This document shows positions 11,985-23,378 of a stretch of 64,000 nt of DNA, in pieces. Positions within the stretch are counted from its first letter, which is position 1. The number at the start of each line of letters is the position of its first letter. The stretch lies in NCBI GenBank assembly GCA_033085395.1, contig JANQBS010000134.1:44890-108889 (forward strand). The letters run 5' to 3'. Made by a program: the position numbers and the translations under genes. Below the pieces are notes generated by a model that was given only the letters and a program-made list of their open reading frames with translations, made no database searches and had not been told where the DNA came from. The stretch comes from Xanthoparmelia taractica. Lineage: Eukaryota; Ascomycota; Lecanoromycetes; Lecanorales; Parmeliaceae.

Positions 11985-13398
11985 TTACTGGGACGCGCAC
12001 TGCATTCTTTCAGCACCTTGTGGCCCGCCGTCTTCCTCATCCTCTTCCATGCTGGTAGCTCCTTGGGCTCTTCGTTGTCCGCTCTGGTCAACCTCCTCGA
12101 GAGGGAAATCATCAATCATAGCGTCGCTAGGAGGCATAGCTTGTGGCTTGCGTTCAGGAAGGATTTGCTCAAGCATGGCGATTTTGTCAGGGGTGTTGAA
12201 ACCTGGAGGGGGAAACTTGACGTCGAATTGAATGTAGAGATTACCGAAATCGTGGTGTCTTAATGAAGGCATGCCCTGGCCACGTATCATCTTCACCTCA
12301 CCTTCTCATATGTTAGCCACCATGCGTGTTTGCGGGAGGGGTATGATAGCTTACCTGGACTGATGACTTCTCCAGGCTCGATGTTCACCGTCAACCAACG
12401 ATCATCCAAGTGCTCGATATGGATCGATCCTCCAGCAAGAGCAGTGAGGAGATCAATCTCGGCCTGGAAGAATAGATCGTCGTCTTTGCGTTGGAAGCGA
12501 GGATGCGGCTTTTGTTCGATTTCGAACTGAACGTCTCCTGCAAGAACTCCAGGCATCTGGTCTCCCTCTCCTCGGAAATCAATCTTGTGGCCGTTCTTGA
12601 CCCCTTTATCGACGTGCACATGAAGAACCTTTCGTTCGACGACGGTTTTCTTGCCGTGGCATCGCTTGCATCGGTCTTTGTCCCGAATGATCTCGCCTTC
12701 TCCCTGGCAATCTGGGCACACCGTCTGGAATCGTTGGATCATCGGCCCCATTTGGCGCATCATAGTCTTCATCCCAGCGCCATTGCAGCCAGAGCATTGT
12801 TTTACGGCCCCTTCTTTCCCACCACGGCCATCACATGTCGGACAGATGACGGATTTTTGTAGGGCAAGCTTTGAGACCTTTCCTCGGTAGATGTCCTCCA
12901 ACGACACTTTGTGGACGTGGTGAATAGTTCGTGCTTTCTTTGGGCCTTGTTCGCGCATACCGCCGCCGAACATTCCACCGAAGGCTCCACCACCTCCACC
13001 GAAGAATTGGGCGAACAAGTCCTCGGCTGCCATGCCTCCTCCGGCTCCACCTTGCTCTAAGCCCTCTTCGCCATACTGATCGTATATCTGACGCTTTTGA
13101 GGATCTGAGAGTGCTTCATAGGCGCGAGATAGGTCCTTGAACTTTTCGGCAGCCTCTGGATTGTGGGCATTTTTATCTGTAAGAGCGGGTTTTAGTCTTA
13201 CGTATCTGATCATGCCCAGAATATCATGTACCTGGATGATGCTTGAGTGCTCCCTTCTTGTACGCTGTCTTCAGCTCGGCTTCTGTGGCCGAAGGTCCCA
13301 CCTGTTCAAGTAATGAGCGATGTACCACTTGGAATATACGGCTCTGTAAAATAGTGGCTTACCCCCAGAATATCATAGAACTTGGTCTCTTTGACCAT
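11985..13398 (-). CDS. YDJ1: DnaJ/Hsp40 co-chaperone Ydj1 (type I), farnesylated
   Basis: Cytosolic type I J-protein that stimulates Hsp70 ATPase and delivers substrates. Exons 13398-13363, 13301-13232, 13176-12355, 12301-11985; predicted 414 residues (yeast Ydj1 409). Domains: J domain (KFYDILGVGPSATEAELKTA, then the HHPDKN loop with HPD created across intron 2), Gly/Phe region (GGGGGAFGGMFGGG), zinc-binding domain with four CXXCXGXG repeats (CPTCDGRGG, CSGCNGAG, CPDCQGEG, CKRCHGKK), C-terminal substrate domains, and a C-terminal CASQ box. CASQ is a farnesylation motif and is the same as in yeast Ydj1, so membrane attachment is expected. The three introns are all short. Divergent from FCY1. 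Confidence 0.96.
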
Positions 13399-14160
13399 GG
13401 TGTCGTTGGTGAGAAGGACACGAGGTGATCAAAAATCGTGAAATAATTTTCCAAGGTTGATGTTATCGCTGAGTGTCGGGTTTTAAGACGTCACCGAGGT
13501 TTTGAGATCTGCTGGAGTCGAAGTCAGTGAGAAAAAGAACGGTTGCTTTTAATGATCTTCAGTTGCTGTGAAGGTTGACAGACCTAGGAAAGTGTCTTAA
13601 CTGTAAGACGTACCTCGTTAAGAAGATAGAGAGTGCTCAGAAGATTGAGGTATGGATAAGGAGTTAATCAGGGCTTCGAGAAAGTGAATCCGACACTTCT
13701 GTACTTGTGTGTTATGAATCTGCGTGTTGTTCCGAAGGAAACAGCTCGAAAGGCTTCAGAAGATTGAATCGAGAGACTTTGAAGACCCTGAACGTGCAGA
13801 TTTCGCCGCGATTCTAAGCGTTTCTCTAAGCCTTACAGCTGCCTAGCTCCGCCTTGCAAACTCGGGCAATCCAATCGTTCCTTACGGCTGATTACCTTAT
13901 TACTGGATTAGAAATGAGTGATACATTATTCACTGCTGACTTCAGCATGTGTTGTTTTGCTACGGGCACAAATGTGGGAGGACTGAGTCGAAAGAAATCT
14001 AGCCTCAGCGACTATTAATACACCGGGACGCTAATTTAGAGCAAGTAAAGTATTCAGCGCGCGATAAAGTACCGACATCCCGTCACGTCAACAGTTAAGG
14101 TATGGCGCATATTGGGGGAAGTCATCTTGCTCCAAGATTGAAGCAAACATAATCACCAGC
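13399..14160. other. divergent promoter region YDJ1 / FCY1
   Basis: 762 bp between two divergent start codons. It contains a heat-shock-element-like array (13674-13689). No coding gene recognised. Confidence 0.6.
13674..13689. promoter_or_regulatory. heat shock element-like motif
   Basis: TTC (13675-13677), two bases, GAA (13680-13682), three bases, GAA (13686-13688). The first pair fits the nTTCnnGAAn Hsf1 site, and the third unit is a gapped one. It lies about 280 bp upstream of the YDJ1 start codon, a gene that is heat-induced in yeast. One short motif only, so tentative. Confidence 0.4.
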
Positions 14161-14725
14161 ATGGACTCAGATCCAGGATTCGTCGCTGCTGTAGAAGAAG
14201 CAAAGGCAGGATTCGAGGAAGGAGGAGTCCCAATAGGCGCCTGTCTAGTTTCAAAGGAGGGGAAGATTCTTGGTAGAGGCCACAACATGCGAGTGCAGAA
14301 AGGGAGTGCAACCCTACATGTAGGCCTTTCTAAGACTAGAGCCTAGATGCGAGCTCTGATGGGTTTCTTTTACTAAGGCAGAAATCTCGACTCTGGAAAA
14401 CACCGGCAGGCTTCCCGCTTCTGCGTACAAAGGTGCTACGATGTACACCTCTTTATCGCCATGTGATATGTGCACCGGCGCCTGTGTGTTGTACAAGGTT
14501 GCTCGGGTTGTGATTGGGGAGAACAAAACCTTCGTTGGAGGTGAGGCATATCTCAAGCAGCGAGGAATCGAAGTCATCGTGCTGGAGAACCAAGAGTGCC
14601 AGCACCTGATGAGCAAGTTTATTAAAGAGAAGCCTGGCGTCTGGTAAGCCTAACCAAACGTACTGTACTTTATAATGCAGCCAGAACACTGAAAGAATTA
14701 CAGGTATGAAGACATTGGAGAATAA
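14161..14725 (+). CDS. FCY1: cytosine deaminase
   Basis: Zinc hydrolase of pyrimidine salvage that converts cytosine to uracil (and 5-fluorocytosine to 5-fluorouracil). Exons 14161-14319, 14378-14643, 14704-14725; predicted 148 residues (yeast Fcy1 158). The catalytic HAE motif (H for zinc, E as proton shuttle) is formed across intron 1 as LH|AEISTLE. The second zinc motif is SPCDMCTGAC. The VPIGACLVS strand is present. The last exon of 22 nt restores the family C-terminus YEDIGE; without splicing the protein would stop right after GVW. The 3' end is only 81 bp from the convergent HEM12 stop codon. Confidence 0.95.
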
Positions 14726-14806
14726 GCACAGGACGCTCTCAAATGCCCCTCAATGCTATGCTGTTTCTTTCGCATGGATGCGTGATGCGTGTTTCATTAC
14801 CATTGC

Positions 14807-16059
14807 TCATAACTTTGGTGCGCCTGCGACACGGTGTATCTCTTCAAAGAAGAACTTTAGGTCGTCTGGGTCAACTCCCGGTTGAACACCTGGGTCTCTT
14901 GTCAGCCTCTACTAGACTGTAAGATCCTTGACGGTCTACTCACCATGCCCAAGATTCGCAACCCAGCCTTGTTTCCCACCTCCGAACCCCTTCACCATCT
15001 CTTCAACAGCCGCAGTGATAGTTTCTTTACCCCCATACAACACGCCAGGATCCATATTTCCTTGCAATGCCACTCGACCCTTGGCAATTTCCATGGCCTG
15101 TGCTGGGTCTTGCAGCCAATCGAGACCGACAACTTGATACCCCGAATCACATAGCTCGTCTAGAGCGTACCATGCGCCTTTGGCAAAAACGACCATCGGT
15201 ACGGGTTCCAAGTTCATTGCTTGAAGTTGTCCAGGAAGTTGCTTCGAAATGTAGCGTAAATATGGAAGCGAGAACTCTCTAAAGGCAGTCGGCGACAGCT
15301 CTGCCGCCCAAGAGTCAAAGACCTGCACAATCTGTGCTCCAGCTTTGACCTGAAATGCCAAATACTGCACACACAGCTGAGCTATCTTCTGTAACAATTT
15401 CTTGCTCTCACTAGGGTATTTGTAAACCCACGTCTTCGACTGCACAAACATTTTGCTTCCTCCTCCTTCGACCATGTAGCACAGTAATGTCCATGGTGCA
15501 CCGCAAAAGCCGAATAGAGGTACTCGCCCGTTCAGTTTCTGTCTTGTCATTATAATGGCCTGGTATACGTAGGCCAGTTCTTTCTCTACATCCACACGCT
15601 TCGATATCAGATCTTGGTACTGCCCGTCCGTAGGAGCCTTTAGAGGTTTCGGAAAATGGGGCCCTTTGCCGTCCAGCATCTCTACCGCCATGCCCATTGC
15701 CTGCGGTATGACCAGTATGTCGGAGAATATAATGGCGGCATCAATGAGGCCATCGTAACGGTCGATGGGTTGAAGGGTAAGGGTGGAGGCGATTTCCGGG
15801 CTCCGGCAGCATGCGAAAAAGTCATGGAACAATTTGGCTTCGTGGTACTCTGGGAGGTATCTCCCGGCTGCTGTTCCTTAGCAAGAATCCTCACGTCCAT
15901 GAGTTCGATTGTTACCCTGGCGCATCACCCATATTGGTGGTCGTTCCACGCGTTCGCCTGCTCGACCTGTAAGCTTACGGATGGCTCTGGACCATTTGCG
16001 AGTATACCTCTTACCGCCCTTAGTAGTAGATCGTTCTGTAGAGGCGCAAAATTCGACAT
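14807..16059 (-). CDS. HEM12: uroporphyrinogen decarboxylase
   Basis: Heme biosynthesis enzyme that removes four carboxyl groups from uroporphyrinogen III to give coproporphyrinogen III in the cytosol. Exons 16059-16008, 15957-15916, 15867-14944, 14889-14807; predicted 366 residues (yeast Hem12 362). The signature ERPPIWVMRQAGRYLPEY is assembled from three exons, including a 42-nt exon 2. The catalytic aspartate lies in IIFSDILVIPQAMG, the second signature is FCGAPWTLLCYMVEGG, and the C-terminus after the last intron reads PDDLKFFFEEIHRVAGAPKL. Introns are all near 50 bp. Convergent with FCY1. Confidence 0.96.
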
Positions 16060-17179
16060 CGATGTTGTGTTTCAGAACATTACACAATGATCTGTACCTT
16101 AATATAGGTCGTACTTCGAATGAATATGTGCCCGGGCCCGAGCCTATATCGGACCTACTTTGAGCGCCGCTTTAAGTGACAGGGGATCTGTGGTATGAGA
16201 TATCGTTTCCCATCTCATTCTACTAGATGTCCCATGACTTTTTCTCTCTACACACTGCCTAGCATAGCAAAGTCGAATCCAATACATTAGTCAGGGGAAA
16301 CCATACTTATCGGGCATCCTCCATTGACAAGACCGATAGCGCAGATCCCTTTGAAGAGAATGAAGCACCCCTGAAGCTGGCTCATGCAAGAAATGTCCAA
16401 CGATCGATCCGAATTTAACTCGATTAACCCTGGAGCCCAGTCTCATATCTCGACACAGCTCCCTGCTACATCGTAATTGTGTGCGCGACTGCGAGAAATA
16501 ACGGCTGATGAGCTAAGTATACCCTGTAAGACCAGGGGAGGTTCCCTGCGATTTCTTGTCTCGATCGAGCGGAGGTTTCCACTACGTCTTTGTGTTATCG
16601 TGTGACGAAATAGAGTATACGCTCTTCTGTTTCGAGCGCTATTATTGCTGCTTATCAAAGGTGGGTGTCGCTTCCCTCCTTACGCAGCTGGCTCATTTGC
16701 GGAAGGGGAGTTTCTTGGTAGGAGCCAGGGGTGCAAAAGTCGGGCGTAGAGGGTGCGTGTAGCATGGCGAAGGTCCTGAACTCCCCTAAACAGATACGAT
16801 AAGTCGATTCTACTCTAATTGACCAGCGTAAAGGTGTGCATAACACAAGGGTCGTAGGTCTCAGGACTGTCAGAGTCTTTGAAGATCCACCTATAAGGAC
16901 TTGAGAATCTCCAGATCTTTCATGCATATATATGTTCTTCCGTTCCTGATGCTTTGTCCTGCTCAAGCTATCTAAAATGTGCGCTCGACTCTCATTTAGC
17001 TATTATTCCCTTTCTGGAAAATTTTCTGTATATGTAAAAGGAACGCGACATTAAACATTACCCAACCAGCTTGACAATGATGATGCCAATTGACGAACGA
17101 CAACAAGCACGACGCAAATCGTTATACGTATCTCGTAAGCGACCACCCCTCGATCCGTTCATGCCCTGCCTTACATGCC
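16060..17179. other. intergenic region, no gene seen
   Basis: About 1.1 kb between the HEM12 start and the 3' end of the next minus-strand gene. It should hold the HEM12 promoter. Many stops in all frames; I see no tRNA-like B box or conserved peptide. Confidence 0.5.
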
Positions 17180-17951
17180 TTACAACAGTACTGTCGCCGC
17201 CGCCACGGCTCCCACAAACGCCCACACAATCCTCTCGATTCTTTTATGATCTGTCCCCGCACTGTCACTCGTCGCAGTCGCCACGCCCGCATCTACCGCC
17301 ACCTTTGGCGCCGGGTTATCCGCGCTCCACTCCACGCCCGCCGTCGAAGCGTTGGTCTTATCGCTAATGAAAATGGCAACGCTAGTGACAGTCTCGGTGT
17401 CCTCATGGGGATCCTTGAGTCGCAGTTCGCAGGGGCTGTACTGTTTGTATGGTGCAAGGGCGAGGGAGTACGACGGGAGGGAGGGGGTGGGGGACGTGGT
17501 TACATCGTGGGTGTACGATGAGGGATTCTGATAATCTAGCAGGAGAAGAATTTGACGTGCGTCAGCTAATGGCTTATCCAAGAATGATAATGGACGATAG
17601 TAGAGGGGAAAGAGCAAGAGAGTAAATAATGTACACACAGATGAAGCTACTCGAATCATTTCGATGCCAGCACACTATCTGCAGCACAGGCGCATGCTGC
17701 AATCCGTTTGCGACCCAAGACACGTCGATGGTGTCTTTGTACGAGGCTTGAATCCCGCTGCCATAGTGATCCGGGAAGGTCGGATAGGTGAAGTTGTAAA
17801 GGGGGAGGACGGTCGAGGTTGACGATGCGGGGAGAGCAGATTCGGTCGTGGTTTGAGAGGAAGCGAGGTGGAGGCAGTGGAGGAGGGTGAGGATGAGGAT
17901 GAAGGTGGAGGAGGGGAAGAAGTGGTGAGGAATTGGCATGGGCATGGGCAT
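17180..17951 (-). CDS. secreted or membrane-anchored protein of unknown function
   Basis: Two exons proposed, 17951-17639 and 17535-17180, giving 222 residues. The intron is supported by a GTGTGT donor, a CTGAC branch site and a CTAG acceptor, and it joins two frames that otherwise overlap; an alternative acceptor at 17566 is possible. The N-terminus is a signal peptide (hydrophobic FILILTLLHCLHLASS, cleavage after ASS/Q). An ectodomain contains DTIDVSWVANG and several N-glycosylation sites. The C-terminus is hydrophobic (IVWAFVGAVAAATVLL), so either a GPI signal or a single membrane anchor. The pattern of signal peptide, short ectodomain and one TM is common among uncharacterised fungal surface proteins. 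No functional call is possible. Confidence 0.6.
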
Positions 17952-19303
17952 CGTGGATGTCTGTAAGTGTCTCTTTCCCCAGGTGTGGAATACTAATGAA
18001 CAAAAGGTTCATCGGCGGAATCGCGTGTTGCTTCACCCCCCACTCAGCCAGTCCGTTCGCTCAACGGGGCCACACGGACGCCTGTACGAGGTCCCCATGT
18101 TTGTGTGGGGGCTACATGTCTTTGTACATAGCTTGTACAACCCAACCAATTGGGCTGGCGACATGATGCCAGGTAAGTACATCATTATCCATGATTGGAA
18201 AACTTATCTTCCCAGTAGATTGAGAAGGCTAAAGACGCAGCTTGAACGCAAGTGTATTGGAAAAAACATGGACAATGATAGCGGACTTTATGACTTGTGA
18301 GATTCCGATATTTACCCGAGGTTCTGTCCGCCCCCAGACTTGAACCTTCTTTATGACTTTGACCATTTTGGGGGTTTGATAAACTGTATTAAGGCCGAGC
18401 TAAAGGCGCTTTTCCTCAGTAATGAATGCACTTCATTTACAGCCTGGGGTTTTGATCTTAAAACTATTGTAAAATGCTTCTAAATAAAAATGAAATTGAA
18501 AATGCATATTATTTTAAATGACTTTAATTCTACGATAAAATGTCTCTCTCTCGTTGTCGTGATCTCAAGGATTTTACGTATTTGGAATTCCTGGATTTTA
18601 GCGGCTAAGGTAGGTACTATTTATTGTGTCACCCCTAAGCCAATCGTATTCTCCATCTCTCATATCTCTTCGCTAAAACGTACCTTTTTTTTCTCGACTT
18701 TCAAGCGAATCCATCAAGAAGTTTAGGCGAGGAGGCGTTATTGTAGGTAGGGCTGAGCGTTGGGAGATTTTCTAAATCTTCTCAACCTCGCATACTTGAG
18801 GCCAACTTGAATAATGGAAAAAGAAGTCTATAAAATTGTAGTGTTCATTGTGCGCTCTGAGTGGATGCTACCTTATCGGCTGGCGGAGGCGGAAATCCAT
18901 CGAGGAAAGCCGTTGGTACCAAGACACTTGTACACCAATGGCATAATGACAAGTTTTGATCAGGTATCGGCGAGTCCAGAATTATGTCGAAGAGTAGAAA
19001 TGTGATCTAGACTGCTCTTATCATTCAGGACTTCCTAAAGCTCTCTGAGGCATTCCGTCACGGGGGCTGGTTGAGGAAGCTCGAAGTGTGATTGAAAATC
19101 AACCTTGCGGAACGGCCCCTCAAATGTCAGGGGCCGTCCTCTGACAGTCAATCAGATTCAGTCTCACAGGCACGACCCGGTAAGCTTTTCACTATTCATA
19201 GGCCCACACGACCAGAGCACATATTGTCTATTCTATACTTTACAAGAAACGTGAAACGTGAAAGGTGGAAGGTGGAAGGTGGAAGCTATAGCTTTCGTTG
19301 TAC
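17952..19303. other. intergenic region with AT-rich stretch
   Basis: 1.35 kb with no recognised gene. From about 18310 to 18850 the composition is distinctly AT-rich compared with the flanks and is dense in stops. A short direct repeat of GGAAGGT-type units lies at 19261-19283. Confidence 0.5.
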
Positions 19304-21082
19304 CTACACATCTGTTTCATTTTCGGATCCCCGCTTTCTGAGGCTTTCCAGGCCGTAAAGTAGCTCCGTAAGTGACTTTCCATTAGCTGTTCCTATTCCG
19401 GGGGCACGCAGATTCCTTCCTGCGCATTCTCTCGTAGCTGCAACAAGATTGGCCTGCAAAGCTTCATTCACCTGCCAGGTCCTGGACTCCGTAACGTAAC
19501 TTAGAGAGCCGACGGGTGGATTTAATTTGCCAATGTCCGCGGAGGCGTCCGTCGAAAAGGGCTGGTGAAAGGTGTCCATAGAATAGACAACGGAAGACTG
19601 GTTGCGAAGCAGTGCCAAATCAATCACGTTGCTTGGCGTCTGAATGGTTGCATCGAATTGCAATTCACCCATTTCTCCCAATGTGAAAGTGAAGAGCGCA
19701 GGAACCCTGAATAAGTTAGCCGGTCATATCTCCACTGCCCTTAAACTAATTTACCCTTCGCAGACAACTATAATCTCAACCCGCGGATGGCCAGATGGCT
19801 CTTTGAAAGTTTCGAGAGCTTGAATGTTTGAGACACATGTTCTAAGCGTACTGTCTACTTCATTCTCCGTGTCCTTGATACCTGCAGAGCCGTTGATAAC
19901 ACTTCCGGCTCCAGAGTGACTATTCGTGAGGCTGGCAACCAGACCCTTCAATTCAAACCGCTGTAACATCTTTCCGGCGGACCAGTCCCACGATATCAAG
20001 TAGTTATCACCTCCGCCCGATATTAAAAGATGAGGGTAGGCTGGTGGCACGCACAGCTTGGTGATAAACTCTGTATGACCGAGACAGTATCCCTCAATTA
20101 TGTGTGCTTGGGGAATCCCACGTGAGATACGAATGTGCTCATCGCGGTCTGACGTTAGTATGTAGTTCCGGAGCTTATGTGAGGGCCAGGCTAGATTTAC
20201 GCACGCAACGTCCGTTAGAAGAGAAACATGGCCTAACAGAAGTTTATGGTCAAAGTTCAAAGCCTTCCTTTCTGCTTTGAGGTTATTTGATTTTTGCTGC
20301 TGCCGCAATGCATCCTGGTTTCTTTTAGTATGTACGGTAAGAGAAGTTGCAGACGGAGCAAAAGGCTTCTGCTTCTGCTTGTGACTATTCGTACCGCTGT
20401 TGCCGTTGGCGTCAGTGCTATTTACAGACTCAGTTTCATATGCTTGGCCCGCAAGTGGCAACGAGTAGACGTCCCCGAATTTATCAGCGCACAAGATCGT
20501 GGAGTCATCAGGCGTCAAGACTATGGCACATGGTCGCTTTGGCATGACTCTGAACCCGCATTAGTGGATATTGTAAGGTGGCCACCAAGTACTACCTCAC
20601 CTTTCACTGAGCTGCGTTAGAGTGCCATCTGCTGCCAAGTTGAATACCCTAATGCATTTGTCTTCACCCGTCACGGCAACAATGTGTTGACCGTTGGAGG
20701 TGCCAGCTAGCTTGATGATTGGTGGTTTAGAAGGCTGCTGCGGTCTTAACGACTCGCAATTGTCGCTGTTTCCGGCTACCACGATCTCCGCTGAGGAGCT
20801 GCCAGACTCATCTCTTGCTAAGGACAATTTTGGACGCTTCAGGGACCGGTTAGATTCATCTTGAGAAGAGCTCTTCGGATAGAACGCTCCCAACTCGTTG
20901 TCGCTTTTCTGGCTAAACGACTGAGTCTGCGCATCTTTCTCAAGAGATGGCCATGAAGAAAGATATCTCCAATCCTTGGCGCTAAACGTGTGAATACAGC
21001 AACCAGATGCACCAACTAAAATGTCGGTTTCGAATTGACTAGCTCGCTGGCAGTAATATAAGCACTGATACGGATGCGACAT
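19304..21082 (-). CDS. TRM82: tRNA (guanine-N7) methyltransferase non-catalytic subunit Trm82
   Basis: WD-repeat partner of Trm8 that makes m7G46 in tRNA. Exons 21082-20601, 20549-19755, 19706-19304; predicted 559 residues. WD-like blades are visible: IIKLAGTSNGQHIVAVTGED with CIRVFNL, MPKRPCAIVLTPDDSTILCA with FGDVYSLPL (the family hallmark), LLGHVSLLTDVACV...ILTSDRDEHIRISR, and LISGGGDNYLISWDW. The C-terminus LTELLYGLESLRKR is also typical. A low-complexity insert lies around residues 50-110. Both introns are about 50 bp and fall within conserved sequence (SER|VMPKRP and CEG|VPALFTF). Divergent from the ribosomal protein P0 gene 210 bp away. Confidence 0.94.
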
Positions 21083-21292
21083 AGTAAGTGTTCGATCGCA
21101 GGAGTGTTGTCATTTTGATTTTTCTTGTGCTAAGAAACTGCAGATTTCGTCGATTGAGGAAGTACGCGCTAATTATTTGGCGCGTGAAGCGCAAGCGAGA
21201 AGAGCCCACAGCACCATTTTGAACAGACTCCGAAGCAATCGCACATTCATCACCACTTGACCCTTAAATATCCTATCCTCAAATAAGAAGAT
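21083..21292. promoter_or_regulatory. bidirectional promoter TRM82 / RPP0
   Basis: Only 210 bp separate two divergent start codons of a tRNA-modification gene and a ribosomal protein gene. No TATA box is evident. It probably drives both genes; this is inferred from position. Confidence 0.55.
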
Positions 21293-22483
21293 ATGGGGGG
21301 CAAAACCAGCAATAAAGCAGCCTACTTTGATAAGCTCAAGGGGCTCCTCGAAGAGTACGTCGCGTTGCCCAATGGACGAAGGTAGAAAGCTCATTACAGA
21401 TCAGGTACAAGTCGATTTTTATTGTTACCGTCGACAATGTCAGCTCTCAACAGATGCATAAAATTCGTAAGAGTCTGAGGTCCGAGGGGGAAGTTCAAGG
21501 GGTAGTGCTTATGGGCAAAAACACCATGGTACGTTGCAGCAATAAACAGACTTATAGATGCGGGCAGCTCGGCATTGTACGATCAGTGCGCTGACGGTAT
21601 ACACCTTAGGTTCGAAGGGCCATAAAAGGCTTCATCGGCGATTTCCCGGAGTACGAGCGTCTGCTTCCCCACGTTAAAGGTACCCCCCCCGGTCAACTCC
21701 AGTCCAACCCGCTCAGTGCTGACAGATAGTAGGCAACGTGGGTTTCATCTTCACCAATGCGGACCTCAACAAGACCCGTGATGTGATTCTGGCCGAGAAG
21801 GTCGCAGCTCCTGCTAGAGCCGGCGCTGTCGCTCCTTTGGATGTCTATGTGCCTGCAGGCAATACTGGAATGGAACCCGGCAAAACCGCTTTCTTCCAAG
21901 CGCTCGGTGTCCCCACAAAGATTGCTCGTGGTACTATCGAAATCACAGCAGATTTGAAGCTCGTCGAAGCCGGAAGCAAAGTCGGAGCGTCTGAAGCTAC
22001 GCTATTGAACATGCTCAACATCTCGCCGTTTACCTACGGCATGAGCATTGCGCAAATCTACGACGGCGGCCAGACTTTCAGTCCCTCGGTGCTTGACATC
22101 AAAGAGGAACAACTGCTTAAGGCGTTCAGCTCCGCAATAGCAACGATCACCCAGATCTCCCTTGCCGCAAACTTCCCCACGCTACCATCCATCATACACA
22201 GCCTCATAAACGGTTACAAGAAGGTACTAGCAGTTGCGGTCGAAACAGACTACAGCTGGGAAGGGATCAGTGAACTCAAGGACCGCATCGCCAACCCTGA
22301 TGCCTATGCAGCCGCAGCACCTGCAGCGACAACAGACGCTGAGCCTGACAAGCCTGCTGAGGCTGCAGATGAAAAACCGGAAGAACCCGAGGAAGAGAGT
22401 GGTGACGAAGGTATGATACTGAAGCCCAAGTCAAGTGTTTATCTACTAATGTTTTTGCAGGATTTGGGGGTCTCTTTGACTAG
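21293..22483 (+). CDS. RPP0: 60S acidic ribosomal protein P0 (uL10)
   Basis: Base of the ribosomal stalk; binds P1/P2 and the GTPase centre. Exons 21293-21354, 21405-21528, 21610-21679, 21733-22410, 22461-22483; predicted 318 residues (yeast 312). The start MGGKTSNKAAYFDKLKGLLE and the first intron (donor GTACGT inside the EEYKSIF codons) were set by homology. Core motifs: VTVDNVSSQQMHKIRKSLR, GKNTM, RLLPHVKGNVGFIFT and the KTAFFQALGVPTKIARGTIE segment. The C-terminal acidic tail ends GFGGLFD, encoded by a 23-nt last exon. In intron 3 the branch site CTGAC is followed at once by AG, and the next AG is used. Confidence 0.97.
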
Positions 22484-23378
22484 ATCATGTAGCAATGCCG
22501 TTATAGCAGCCGAGAAGCAACTAAGACATGACGATACTTCTGCAATTTGCCCAAACCGGTGTTCTGCATGATTCTGTTCGCGTCTATCTCTAATTTCAGG
22601 GTCATATTTTCCCAGCACGACTCGGCACAAGGGATGCCATGGCTCCGCTCAATGTAAGCCTCACCTTTTCTATCATACCATGTTCATTGGCGAAGGATTA
22701 TTTACTTTTTAACCCTGATCTCCATGACGAGACATCAAAACAACAACAACACTCTAATTTTTTAATGACGCCTTCCAAATTCTACTGCTCAGTATTTAGT
22801 TGTACTCTCAACGCCCCTTGGCTGACACTTGCGTCTATCGGTTATAGCTCAAGTCAATCCGCAACAAAAAAAGCATATCGATCCCTCACTCCATGGCCGA
22901 AGGCCTGGTCTCATCTCTCATGAACGACACGTGCTTGACTAACATATGCCTATGACAGCTTCAAATGAAAGTAACCGAAGGGTGCCTACTCCACATCGTT
23001 GTAAGCTCTTTGAGTTATTTCTTCCCATTGGCCCCAACATGCTTCCAATGTCTGTCTCCAATTCAGCTGGATTGCACCTCGAGAGTCGGAGAAAATTAAT
23101 GTTCGGTCAAGGAAGACTTGTCCCGAAAAGAATGTCGAGTAGGAAAACGGTAGAGTATCAGCTTTCGCTTTGACCCGACACCACTCTCGTCTTGGTCATG
23201 ACTCGAAGCATGGCTAGCAGTGCTGGTTTTCATTATCATATGTCGCTCCCTCATCTTGGCCCTCTGGTGTCAAACGCTCACAAACAGCACTTGAATCTCC
23301 AAATATGTTCGATTCCAGAATCGTAATGTATCACAAGCAGCTGACCGTGACCCTTGCACCGACCTCCTCTCTCTCTCT
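22484..23378. other. region with possible small spliced transcript
   Basis: No recognised gene. There are well-formed splice signals: ATG at 22639 followed by a GTAAGC donor at 22654, a TATAG acceptor near 22850, a GACTAAC branch with ACAG near 22959, and a GTAAGC donor at 23001 with CAG near 23067. The joined peptide would be very short and I do not recognise it. It may be an untranslated or non-coding transcript. Confidence 0.25.
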
